From assembly GCA_903829855.1 (NCBI GenBank), contig CAIKRN010000306.1, positions 1 through 6,888 on the forward strand: a stretch of 6,888 nt of DNA. The letters are read 5' to 3'. Positions 1 to 5,638 of this stretch are shown here, in pieces. Position 1 is the stretch's first letter. Each line of letters begins with the position of its first letter. This stretch comes from an uncultured Opitutia bacterium. Its GTDB lineage: Bacteria > Verrucomicrobiota > Verrucomicrobiia > Opitutales > UBA953. The notes beneath the pieces were generated by a model. It was given only the letters and a program-made list of their open reading frames with translations, was not told where the DNA came from and did no database searches. A program made the position numbers and the translations under genes.

Positions 1-23
1 GCCGAAAGTGGACCCTCGTTCAT
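1..23 (-). CDS. Possible start of a downstream gene, cut by the left edge
   Basis: An ATG at 21-23 on the minus strand overlaps the trpC stop codon by the usual 4 bp (ATGA). It opens a frame reading MNEGPLS before the window ends. This overlap is the common form of translational coupling, and the same junction type occurs twice elsewhere in the window. A purine-rich GAGGG lies about 13 nt upstream inside trpC, rather far for a ribosome binding site. Seven codons are too few to name a product; another tryptophan gene would be a natural neighbour, but nothing here shows it. The frame could also close soon after the edge and be meaningless. Confidence 0.35.
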
Positions 24-811
24 GCGCTTTGCAAGGCCCTCATGAGCGCATTCACATCGGGTGTACGCATGAGTGATTCACCGACGAGTAAGGCCTGCGC
101 GCCAGCTTGGCGCATCCGAGCGGCGTCGGCCGCCGTCTTCAGGCCGCTCTCGGCTACCTTCAAGACCGATGCCGGCATCTGCGGCATCACGCGTTCGGCA
201 AAGGACAGATCGATGCTCATGGTCGAAAGATTACGGTTATTAACGCCCACCATATCGGGTGAATGGCGCAAGGCACGCTCCAGCTCGGCTTCATCATGAA
301 CCTCGAAGAGCGTATCGAGACCCGCGAGCTTAGCGGCCCGATGAATGGGGACGATTTCCGAATCGGTTAGACCGCGAACGATAATCAAGATGCAACGGGC
401 CCCAGCTTGGGCTGCCTCCAAGACCTGATACGGGTGCACCATGAAATCCTTGCGAATGCAGGGCAGGGGACGGGCAGAGCCCCCCTGGTCGCGGGTAACA
501 TCAGCCAAATCAGCCAGCACCCCTTTGAAGTATTTGGTTTCCGTGAGCACGGACAGGCAGTCGGCACCGGCGAGGGCATAGGTACGGGCCTGGGCAACCG
601 CGTCCACGTTATCCCGGATTTGACCGACGCTTGGTGAGGCCCGCTTGACCTCGGCGATAACACTCAGACGGCCGACATTAATGAGCGATTGGCGAAACCC
701 GGGGGTGGGGTGAAGGCCAGCGAAAGCCGCCAGTTCGGCATCGGCGACGTCCCTCACAAAAGGGGCAATCTCGTTGCGCTTGGCGTCCATGATTTCGGTG
801 AGCTTATCCAC
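20..811 (-). CDS. trpC: Indole-3-glycerol phosphate synthase
   Basis: This cytosolic enzyme closes the indole ring of tryptophan, converting 1-(2-carboxyphenylamino)-1-deoxyribulose 5-phosphate to indole-3-glycerol phosphate with loss of CO2 and water. The 263-residue protein is a full-length single-domain TIM barrel. Family landmarks appear in order: VIAEVKRASPS (E54, K56), SVLTE near 87-91, IRKDF (catalytic-type K121), LFEVH (E170), VNNRNL (N191), the phosphate-binding ESG (E221, S222) and LLVGESLM near 241-248. No trpF or trpD domain is fused to it. The start taken is GTG at 811, because DKLTEIMDAKRNEI matches the usual N-terminal helix. An ATG at 790 (MDAKRNEI) is the alternative; neither has a clear ribosome binding site. 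The gene diverges from mazG across 76 bp. No Trp-rich leader peptide or attenuator was seen. Confidence 0.97.
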   Translation of the reverse strand: MDKLTEIMDAKRNEIAPFVRDVADAELAAFAGLHPTPGFRQSLINVGRLSVIAEVKRASPSVGQIRDNVDAVAQARTYALAGADCLSVLTETKYFKGVLADLADVTRDQGGSARPLPCIRKDFMVHPYQVLEAAQAGARCILIIVRGLTDSEIVPIHRAAKLAGLDTLFEVHDEAELERALRHSPDMVGVNNRNLSTMSIDLSFAERVMPQMPASVLKVAESGLKTAADAARMRQAGAQALLVGESLMRTPDVNALMRALQSA

Positions 812-887
812 AGATGACTACGGAAACGCTCTGGGGGCTTCTGGCAATCGTTTTGACTCCACCGCCACCTGCCTCCTGCATCCTGCC
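812..887. promoter_or_regulatory. Divergent trpC/mazG intergenic region, presumed promoters
   Basis: These 76 bp separate two divergent genes, so promoters for both should lie here or just inside the genes. Two back-to-back -35-like hexamers are visible: TTGCCA on the minus strand (842-847) and TTGACT on the plus strand (853-858). Neither has a good -10 hexamer at 16-18 bp, so no promoter is placed exactly. No operator dyad or leader peptide stands out. Confidence 0.35.
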
Positions 888-1547
888 ATGCCCGGCATCG
901 ACCTTCTGATTGAGACCACCGCCCGACTCCGGGCACCTGACGGCTGCCCATGGGATCGCGAACAGAACCATCGTACCATTTGCGACTGCCTCGTTGAAGA
1001 AGTCGCGGAACTTCTGCAAGCCATCGACCGCAATGATGATGCGAACCTCCGGGAAGAACTCGGCGATCTCCTCTTTCACGTCGTACTGCACGCGCAGATG
1101 GCCAGCGAAACTGGTAAATTCAATTTTGACGATGTCGCCCGCGAGGTGAACGAGAAAATGGTGCGACGGCATCCGCACGTTTTCGGAGATGGGGTCAAAC
1201 TCGGGAGTTCCGATGCGGTCATCACCCAGTGGGAACAAATTAAGTTGAAGGAGAAAGGCGCCAAGCCTGTCTCCATATTCAAAGAATTGCCGGCGAGCCT
1301 CAACGCCATCCTCACCGCCCGCGAAGTCTGGAAACAGATTCGTAAGAAACAACTCGACGCCCACCTAACGGTCGACGTTCCGACCGTAGACAAGCTCGCG
1401 AACGGCCTCACTGAAGATGCCGCCGGGCGTCAGCTGTTCGAACTTATCGCGGCCTGTCGCGATGCGGGCATCGACCCTGATTCGGCTCTACGGCGCCACA
1501 CGGCCCATGTCGTCAGCGAAGCCGAGTCCCGCGCCCCCAAGGCGTGA
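888..1547 (+). CDS. mazG: MazG family nucleoside triphosphate pyrophosphohydrolase, short form
   Basis: MazG enzymes hydrolyse nucleoside triphosphates to monophosphates and pyrophosphate, removing damaged or excess nucleotides and, in E. coli, affecting ppGpp levels. The ATG at 888 is chosen because MPGIDLLIETTARLR begins where family members begin; the frame stays open upstream to 774 but that part is not family-like. The N-terminal domain is complete: LRAPDGCPWDREQ (14-26), the metal-binding EEVAE (37-41) and EELGDLLF (56-63), then RRHPHVFGD (93-101). The protein has 219 residues against about 260 for E. coli MazG. Its second domain is eroded: where a second EExxE and EELGDLLF are expected it has VDKLANGL and TEDAAGRQLFEL (176-186). 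Only the first site should therefore bind metal. It heads a tight run with a metallopeptidase and a Nudix gene. No ribosome binding site is visible. Confidence 0.93.
   Translation: MPGIDLLIETTARLRAPDGCPWDREQNHRTICDCLVEEVAELLQAIDRNDDANLREELGDLLFHVVLHAQMASETGKFNFDDVAREVNEKMVRRHPHVFGDGVKLGSSDAVITQWEQIKLKEKGAKPVSIFKELPASLNAILTAREVWKQIRKKQLDAHLTVDVPTVDKLANGLTEDAAGRQLFELIAACRDAGIDPDSALRRHTAHVVSEAESRAPKA
1539..1542 (+). promoter_or_regulatory. Ribosome binding site deciding the metallopeptidase start
   Basis: AAGG lies 7 nt before the ATG at 1550, inside the last codons of mazG. It favours that ATG over the in-frame GTG at 1544, for which the spacing would be only 1 nt. Confidence 0.5.
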
Positions 1548-1549
1548 CC

Positions 1550-2272
1550 ATGAGTGCCGAAACGCCCATCATCATTCATGCTGCCGGACGAGCCCTACAG
1601 GTTTGGCCCAAGATTTCGGCGCGGACGACCCGCGTCCGGCTCTCGGTCCGACCTGGTCCAAAGGTCATCCTGACCTACCCCGAACACACCACACAGGCTT
1701 CAGCCCTAGCGTTCCTCCGGGATAATATCCCATGGCTGGAGAAAGTCCTCGCGAAGGCGCGTACCGTCCAACCCTCACTGACTTCCCATATTCAGAAATT
1801 TCCCTGGATCACGATGGATGACCGGTTGCTAGAGGTTGAGGTGATGGTCGGGACACGCGGCACCGCCCGCATTTCCCAGGCAAACGAAACCGTCGCCATC
1901 GCTCTCCCCACGGATAATCGAGAAACGGCCGCCTTGAGAGTCATCCGGCGCCTCGCTGAGACCGGGTTAAGCCTAGCGGTGGAGCGCCTGAGCCAACGCG
2001 TCGGCGTGACCGTTAAGCAAGTCAGTGTCCGCGACCAGACAACGCGATGGGGCTCCTGCTCGACGGAAGGCACCCTTTCCCTGAACTGGCGTCTCATCCT
2101 ACTGCCACCCATGCTGCACGATCACGTCATCTTACACGAACTTTCGCATCGCAAGCACATGGACCATTCCGATCGATTCTGGAATCAACTTGCCGCCTGG
2201 GATCCGGATTGGAAAAAACACGATCGTGAGTTGAATAAACGCTGGAACATCATCATGGATCTCGGCCGATGA
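1550..2272 (+). CDS. YgjP-like zinc metallopeptidase (DUF45, M48-type)
   Basis: This is a predicted cytosolic zinc metallopeptidase of the YgjP/DUF45 family, whose substrates are largely unknown. With the ATG at 1550 it has 240 residues, typical of the family. Residues 10-70 form the family's N-terminal beta-rich part (ISARTTRVRLSVRPG, then LRDNIPWLEK). The catalytic part carries the family hallmark TTRWGSCSTEGTLSLNWRL (164-182), then HELSH (196-200) with two zinc-ligand histidines and the catalytic glutamate, and a third ligand in MDHSDRFW (His206). All key residues are intact. There is no signal peptide or membrane segment. The gene starts 2 bp after mazG and overlaps the Nudix gene by 4 bp (ATGA), so it is the middle gene of a likely operon. 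A GTG at 1544 is an alternative start, giving 242 residues and a 4-bp overlap with mazG. Confidence 0.93.
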   Translation: MSAETPIIIHAAGRALQVWPKISARTTRVRLSVRPGPKVILTYPEHTTQASALAFLRDNIPWLEKVLAKARTVQPSLTSHIQKFPWITMDDRLLEVEVMVGTRGTARISQANETVAIALPTDNRETAALRVIRRLAETGLSLAVERLSQRVGVTVKQVSVRDQTTRWGSCSTEGTLSLNWRLILLPPMLHDHVILHELSHRKHMDHSDRFWNQLAAWDPDWKKHDRELNKRWNIIMDLGR

Positions 2273-2817
2273 TTTATGCAGAAGTAGGTCAGCATCCGGA
2301 CGAGACCTTCGATATTGTTGATAGCCAGGATCGCGTCATCGGGTCGGCCCTACGCGGTGAGATACATCGTCGAGGGTTACTCCACCGGGCCATCCATATA
2401 TTTTGGCTGCGCAACGACGGGAGTATGTGCCTCCAACGTCGGTCCTTTGCCAAAGATAATTGCCCAGGCCTGCTGAGCTCCTCCTGTGCCGGTCACGTCG
2501 ACAGCGGGGAGGACTACCTGACGGCAGCCCTACGCGAAATGCACGAGGAGCTGGGCATCCGTCTTCCATCGTCCGCGCTCACGGAAATTGACTACGCCCC
2601 GCATCACCCGGACCTTGGTAACGAATTCGTAAGATCCTACCTGCTTAAGGGAGACTTTGCGGTCTTATTGGCGGAGTTCGAGGTAGACTCCCTCTTGTGG
2701 CGCTCACCCCGCGAAGTAGATGCATGGATCGCGAACCTGGACAGTTCGTTTGCGAAACCCTTCGTCCATCTGATGGCCCGTTCGGCAATCCGGAGTGCCC
2801 TGGGCCTAGCAGCATAA
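2269..2817 (+). CDS. Nudix hydrolase, isopentenyl-diphosphate isomerase-like subgroup
   Basis: Nudix enzymes hydrolyse a nucleoside diphosphate linked to another moiety; the substrate here cannot be told from sequence. The 182-residue protein has a perfect Nudix box at 75-97: G75, E81, R89-E90, E93-E94, G96 and I97. The upstream part (DIVDSQDRVIG, EIHRRGLLHRAIHIF, CLQRRSFAKDNCPG) matches the YfcD-like subgroup related to isopentenyl-diphosphate isomerase. It is unlikely to be an isomerase: the isomerase cysteine stands directly before the GH of the box, and that position is alanine here, although C73 is one residue away. The ATG overlaps the metallopeptidase stop (ATGA), so translation is probably coupled. 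With mazG two genes upstream it suggests a nucleotide or diphosphate clean-up role, which is inference. Confidence 0.93.
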   Translation: MIYAEVGQHPDETFDIVDSQDRVIGSALRGEIHRRGLLHRAIHIFWLRNDGSMCLQRRSFAKDNCPGLLSSSCAGHVDSGEDYLTAALREMHEELGIRLPSSALTEIDYAPHHPDLGNEFVRSYLLKGDFAVLLAEFEVDSLLWRSPREVDAWIANLDSSFAKPFVHLMARSAIRSALGLAA

Positions 2818-2856
2818 GTGTTTGAAGTCCGCAGAGTCTGAGGCGATACAGTCACT

Positions 2857-3519
2857 GTGCCCGATCGACCCAAAGATCTCCCCGATAGTCCTGCCGTGGT
2901 ACCTTGGTACCATTGGGTCTGGGTCATCCCGGCAGCGATGATACTTAGGCTTTGGCTGGCGACCCTCCGGGTGCATTCAAACGTTAAGAGTATCGATGAC
3001 CGAGCAGGTCCAGTCGTCATCCTGCTTTGGCACGATAAGCTCTTCACGTCTTCACTCATCGCTAATCACCATTTTTCCCGACCTATCACCGCACTCATCA
3101 GCACGAGTAAAGACGGAGCTTGGCTGGTGGCTTTCTTCAGGGTCATGGGCCTGACGGCAGTGCGAGGGTCATCCAATAAGCGCGGGGCGGCCGCCTTGAT
3201 CGCCTTGACCCGTACCATGCGCCGTGGCAATCACACGGGCATCACGCCGGACGGCCCGAAAGGTCCGGCCTATAAATTTAAAACGGGTGCCATCGCCTTG
3301 GCACGACTCACGCATAGCCCGTTCGTCGTCCTCGGAATTCAGTACCGCCATTGCTGGAGACTGCGTAGCTGGGACCGATTCGCACTCCCCATGCCGTTTT
3401 CACGTGTAGATGTTCAGCTCATTCAAGAGCCGACGCCCGGCCCAGACGAAGCAGACGAAGCGATCGCCCAGCGCCTTGAGCGTAGTTTGAACGAAACGTC
3501 GGGCGTTGGGCCGAACTAA
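2857..3519 (+). CDS. DUF374 lysophospholipid acyltransferase family protein
   Basis: This belongs to the DUF374 branch of the glycerophospholipid acyltransferase fold, presumed to move acyl chains onto lipids at the inner face of the cytoplasmic membrane. The true substrate is unknown. The 220-residue length is normal. Residues 17-38 (WYHWVWVIPAAMILRLWLATLR) form an N-terminal membrane anchor or hairpin. Family landmarks follow: LLWHDKLF (56-63, the HxxxxD-like site), ISTSKDG (81-87), AVRGSSNKRGAAAL (101-114), ITPDGPKGPAYK (129-140), ALAR (147-150) and WRLRSWDRFALPMPFSR (167-183). The start is the GTG at 2857, since no ATG precedes the anchor; the next candidate, ATG at residue 28, would remove half of it. 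It lies 39 bp after the Nudix gene and may belong to the same transcript. Its stop overlaps the ribE stop. Confidence 0.92.
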   Translation: MPDRPKDLPDSPAVVPWYHWVWVIPAAMILRLWLATLRVHSNVKSIDDRAGPVVILLWHDKLFTSSLIANHHFSRPITALISTSKDGAWLVAFFRVMGLTAVRGSSNKRGAAALIALTRTMRRGNHTGITPDGPKGPAYKFKTGAIALARLTHSPFVVLGIQYRHCWRLRSWDRFALPMPFSRVDVQLIQEPTPGPDEADEAIAQRLERSLNETSGVGPN

Positions 3520-4112
3520 ATTGCCGACTTCCCCAGAAGCTTCTCGGCGTATTTAGCCAGCAAATCAGACTCTAAATTCACGCGGTCACCCGCACGGCGT
3601 CCTGACAGATTCGTCACCTCGAGGGTATGGGGGATGATCCAAATCGTAAAAACATCGGAGGTTACTTCGGCAACCGTAAGCGACATGCCGTCAATCGATA
3701 CGCACCCCTTGGACACCACGTGACGCATGAAGGGCAGGGGAGCGCGCACATCGAGCCGCCAATCAGCACCGACTTTTTCGAACCGAACGACGGTCCCACA
3801 GGCATCAATATGGCCGGTGACGAAATGACCGCCCAATCGGTCGGATGCCTTTAAGCTTGGCTCGACATTCACCACGGAGCCAGCCGTCAGCCCGCCGAGA
3901 TTGGTAAGTCGAAGCGTCTCCGCTAATAAATCAAAGGAACCCTGGGCACCCTGAGGCTCAACGACGGTAAGGCAGCAACCATTAACGGCGATACTGTCCC
4001 CGGGCTTGGCTGAAGCGATCAGCGGGTGGTCCAATGTCAGACGGGCACCACCATCCGACCTCACGGAAAGGCCGAGAACCTTGGCGGCACCGTGAACAAG
4101 CCCCGTAAACAT
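3516..4112 (-). CDS. ribE: Riboflavin synthase, alpha subunit
   Basis: This cytosolic enzyme catalyses the last step of riboflavin synthesis, the dismutation of two 6,7-dimethyl-8-ribityllumazines to riboflavin and 5-amino-6-ribitylamino-uracil. The 198-residue protein shows the two lumazine-binding half-barrels. The first has MFTGLV (1-6), GDSIAVNGCCLTV (38-50), AETLRLTNLG (64-73) and GGHFVTGHIDACG (94-106). The second has KGCVSIDGMSLTV (135-147), IPHTLEVTNL (160-169) and VNLESDLLAKYAEKLL (178-193). The ATG is certain, since MFTG is the conserved start. Residue 7 is histidine where glutamate is usual. There is no ribosome binding site; a terminator hairpin ends just upstream, so its promoter is unclear. 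No FMN riboswitch was seen. The gene is called ribC in some species. Its stop overlaps the convergent acyltransferase stop by 4 bp. Confidence 0.97.
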   Translation of the reverse strand: MFTGLVHGAAKVLGLSVRSDGGARLTLDHPLIASAKPGDSIAVNGCCLTVVEPQGAQGSFDLLAETLRLTNLGGLTAGSVVNVEPSLKASDRLGGHFVTGHIDACGTVVRFEKVGADWRLDVRAPLPFMRHVVSKGCVSIDGMSLTVAEVTSDVFTIWIIPHTLEVTNLSGRRAGDRVNLESDLLAKYAEKLLGKSAI

Positions 4113-4116
4113 CTGG

Positions 4117-4144
4117 AAATAAAAAGGGGCCTTTAAAAGGCCCC
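4117..4144 (-). terminator. Rho-independent terminator after tatA
   Basis: On the minus strand, 6 bp after the tatA stop, an inverted repeat GGGGCCTT / AAGGCCCC (8 bp each, loop of 3) is followed by TTTTTATTT. Stem positions are 4126-4133 and 4137-4144, with the T-tract at 4117-4125. It should end tatA transcripts. There is no T-run on the other side, so it works in one direction only. It ends 4 bp before the ribE ATG, so it could also limit read-through into ribE. Confidence 0.88.
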
Positions 4145-4150
4145 AGAGGA

Positions 4151-4447
4151 TTAGTTTTGCTTGCCGTCCTGGCCGCGCTTGGCCCGTTCTTCGGCTTCAA
4201 TCTTAGCTCGAATCGCCGCACGCTCTTCTTCTTCAACCTGCTTCTGACGGTATTTCCGGCGTTCATCTTCCTCGCCAGCAGAGTGGATTTCGGACTCAAC
4301 TTCATCAGAAGCCTTCTTAAATTCGCGCTTAGCCCTGCCGAGACCGCGGGCGAGCTCGGGAAGCTTGTTACCTCCAAAAAGGAGGAGTACCACAAAGAGG
4401 ACTACCCAAATAACGGGACCGTCGAACACGGCAAGAGGGAGGTGCAT
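4151..4447 (-). CDS. tatA: Twin-arginine translocase TatA/TatE family subunit
   Basis: TatA-type subunits assemble in the cytoplasmic membrane to pass folded proteins with twin-arginine signals. Numbered from the ATG at 4447 (98 residues), it has a short N-terminus, one membrane helix at about 10-25 (GPVIWVVLFVVLLLFG), the FG hinge, then the hallmark amphipathic helix LPELARGLGRAKREFKKA (29-46). The tail (47-98) is a highly charged, Glu/Arg/Lys-rich predicted helix. The frame stays open to an ATG at 4495, adding 16 polar residues (114 total) and leaving only 11 bp to the divergent acyP. The inner start is preferred because family members have very short N-termini before the helix, but neither has a ribosome binding site. 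The LPELARGLG pattern fits TatA better than TatB. No tatC or second Tat gene is in view. Confidence 0.93.
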   Translation of the reverse strand: MHLPLAVFDGPVIWVVLFVVLLLFGGNKLPELARGLGRAKREFKKASDEVESEIHSAGEEDERRKYRQKQVEEEERAAIRAKIEAEERAKRGQDGKQN

Positions 4448-4513
4448 GGTCAGATTGCGATTGCTGGGATTGGTTGGAGTAGAGAACATTTCCATAAGTT
4501 TCGGCTATGTCAA
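4448..4513 (-). promoter_or_regulatory. Possible tatA promoter region (weak)
   Basis: On the minus strand a perfect -35 hexamer TTGACA lies at 4508-4513. At 17-bp spacing the -10 position (4485-4490) reads AATGTT, matching only 3 of 6 consensus bases. Transcription from it would begin near 4478, giving a leader of about 30 nt to the ATG at 4447 and ruling out the ATG at 4495. The -35 lies over the first codons of acyP. The weak -10 keeps this speculative. Confidence 0.2.
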
Positions 4514-4788
4514 CCCATGTCTCCCATCGCGATGTCTGGTATACTGGACATGTCCAAGGGGTCGGGTTCAGAGCCCAAGTGCTCGCTTTAGCCCGCGGAT
4601 TCGATGTTACGGGGTATGTTCAAAACCTCCCAGACGGCCGAGTTTACCTTCACGCCGAAGGAAAGGGGTCGGAAGTCGAAGGGTTTACCGATGAAATTGT
4701 CAAATCCCTTGATGGGCATATCAAATCGGAAGAAATCAAAGATTTCTCCGGCCTAAGAACCTGTAAGGATTTCTCGATCAAGCGATGA
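4507..4788 (+). CDS. acyP: Acylphosphatase
   Basis: Acylphosphatase hydrolyses the carboxyl-phosphate bond of acyl phosphates in the cytosol; its physiological role in bacteria is poorly defined. The 93-residue protein is the normal single-domain length. It shows YTGHVQGVGFR (12-22), containing the phosphate loop and catalytic Arg22, and GYVQNLPDGRVYLHAEG (36-52), containing catalytic Asn40. Both catalytic residues are present. It is a stand-alone enzyme, not the HypF-fused form. It diverges from tatA and is the first gene of a run with an ABC transporter: its stop overlaps the ATPase start by 4 bp (ATGA). No ribosome binding site precedes its ATG. The coupling to the transporter is unexplained and may only reflect shared transcription. 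Confidence 0.95.
   Translation: MSTHVSHRDVWYTGHVQGVGFRAQVLALARGFDVTGYVQNLPDGRVYLHAEGKGSEVEGFTDEIVKSLDGHIKSEEIKDFSGLRTCKDFSIKR
4532..4555. repeat. Overlapping inverted repeats in the 5' part of acyP
   Basis: An imperfect 20-bp dyad at 4532-4551 (8 of 10 pairs exact; the other two would be G-U pairs in RNA) overlaps a perfect palindrome GGACATGTCC at 4546-4555. At its centre is TGGTATACT (4537-4545), an extended -10-like sequence with no matching -35. It lies within acyP codons 9-17, and the encoded residues partly belong to a conserved motif, so chance is quite possible. Confidence 0.3.
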
Positions 4789-5636
4789 CCTCCGCCATCT
4801 CCGTTCGTAACCTCACGAAAGATTTCCGCATCGGCATCCGCGGCCTCAAGTTGCGAGCCATCGACAACCTATCACTGGAAATCCCGCGCGGCCAAGTCTA
4901 TGGGTTACTGGGCCCGAACGGTTGCGGAAAGAGCACCACGCTGAAGATTATTCTGGGGTTAGTCAGCGCCACTGCGGGGGAAATCAGCATCCTGGGAAAT
5001 CCTTCCGCCACGGCTTCCGCCCGGGAGCGCACGGGCTTCCTGCCCGAAGCACCTTACTTCCATAAATTCCTCAGCGGCCGCGAACTCGTCCGCTACTGCG
5101 CTCAGTTGAGCGGGGTATCCGCCGAAAAGGTCGGCCAAGCGGTCGAAGAGGCTCTCGCCCTGGCTGCGATGACCGAGGCCGCGAACCGGCCCATCGGCAC
5201 CTATTCCAAGGGCATGCTCCAACGCATCGGCTTCGCTCAAGCCATTGTCCATGACCCAGAGTTGGTGATTCTTGACGAACCTACCGCTGGCGTAGACCCC
5301 GTCGGCTCTGCTGCCATCGGCCGGATGATCCATGCGATGCGCGATAAAGGGAAAACCGTCGTGCTCTGCTCCCACTTACTCGGCCAAGTCGAACAAGTCT
5401 GCGACCGCGTCGCCATCATGGATCGCGGCAAGCTGGTCCTTGAAGGCAAAGTCGAAGACGTGCTGGCGCGCCGAGATCGCCATGTCATGACCATCGAAGC
5501 CCTCACCCCGGCCGCCCGGGATGCGGCCGAAACAGCCTTAGCGGCCCACGGCGCCAAGGTCACCTCCGTCACCCACCCACGCCGCTCCCTCGAAGATCTC
5601 TTCCGGGAACTCGTCACCGGCAGCCACGACGCCTAA
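4785..5636 (+). CDS. ABC transporter ATP-binding protein (ABC-2 type exporter)
   Basis: This is the ATPase of a two-gene ABC-2 type transporter; it sits on the cytoplasmic face of the membrane and drives the permease encoded next. The 283-residue protein has all nucleotide-binding motifs: Walker A GPNGCGKST (43-51), a Q-loop region GFLPEAPYF (84-92) with Glu in place of the usual Gln, a signature loop TYSKGMLQRIGFAQA (139-153) in the YSKGM form, Walker B LVILDEPTAGVDP (160-172) and the switch histidine in LCSHLL (His197). Residues 225-283 form the variable C-terminal extension common in this class. It resembles the CcmA/NatA/GldA-like group, whose substrates vary widely, so none is assigned. 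Its ATG overlaps the acyP stop by 4 bp, and the permease starts 2 bp after its stop. Confidence 0.96.
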   Translation: MTSAISVRNLTKDFRIGIRGLKLRAIDNLSLEIPRGQVYGLLGPNGCGKSTTLKIILGLVSATAGEISILGNPSATASARERTGFLPEAPYFHKFLSGRELVRYCAQLSGVSAEKVGQAVEEALALAAMTEAANRPIGTYSKGMLQRIGFAQAIVHDPELVILDEPTAGVDPVGSAAIGRMIHAMRDKGKTVVLCSHLLGQVEQVCDRVAIMDRGKLVLEGKVEDVLARRDRHVMTIEALTPAARDAAETALAAHGAKVTSVTHPRRSLEDLFRELVTGSHDA

Positions 5637-5638
5637 AC

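Noticed and set aside
804..812. Perfect DnaA box TTATCCACA overlapping the trpC start codon
   Set aside because: A single box with no cluster, AT-rich stretch or dnaA/dnaN nearby; it is explained by the trpC codons GTG GAT AAG. One chance match per window of this size is not very unlikely.
853..881. Possible mazG promoter with TTGACT as -35
   Set aside because: The -10 position at 17 bp reads CTGCAT, matching only 2 of 6 bases, and other spacings are no better.
804..1364. 186-codon open frame antisense to mazG
   Set aside because: It lies opposite a well-supported mazG, has no recognisable domain and reads as a shadow frame of a GC-rich gene.
2822..2858. Possible promoter (TTGAAG, then GATACA at 17 bp) and ACAGT-C-ACTGT dyad before the acyltransferase
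   Set aside because: Both hexamers are weak, the implied start would fall inside the coding start, and an 11-bp dyad is too short to support an operator.
3271..3283. AT-rich TATAAATTTA resembling a -10 element
   Set aside because: It lies deep inside the acyltransferase and encodes Tyr-Lys-Phe-Lys of a conserved block; no -35 partner and no gene start nearby.
4126..4150. Terminator hairpin acting also on the plus strand
   Set aside because: The plus-strand side is followed by AGAGGATTAG rather than a T-run.
3516..4150. FMN riboswitch upstream of ribE
   Set aside because: None of the conserved riboswitch blocks is visible, and the upstream space is only a terminator followed by tatA.
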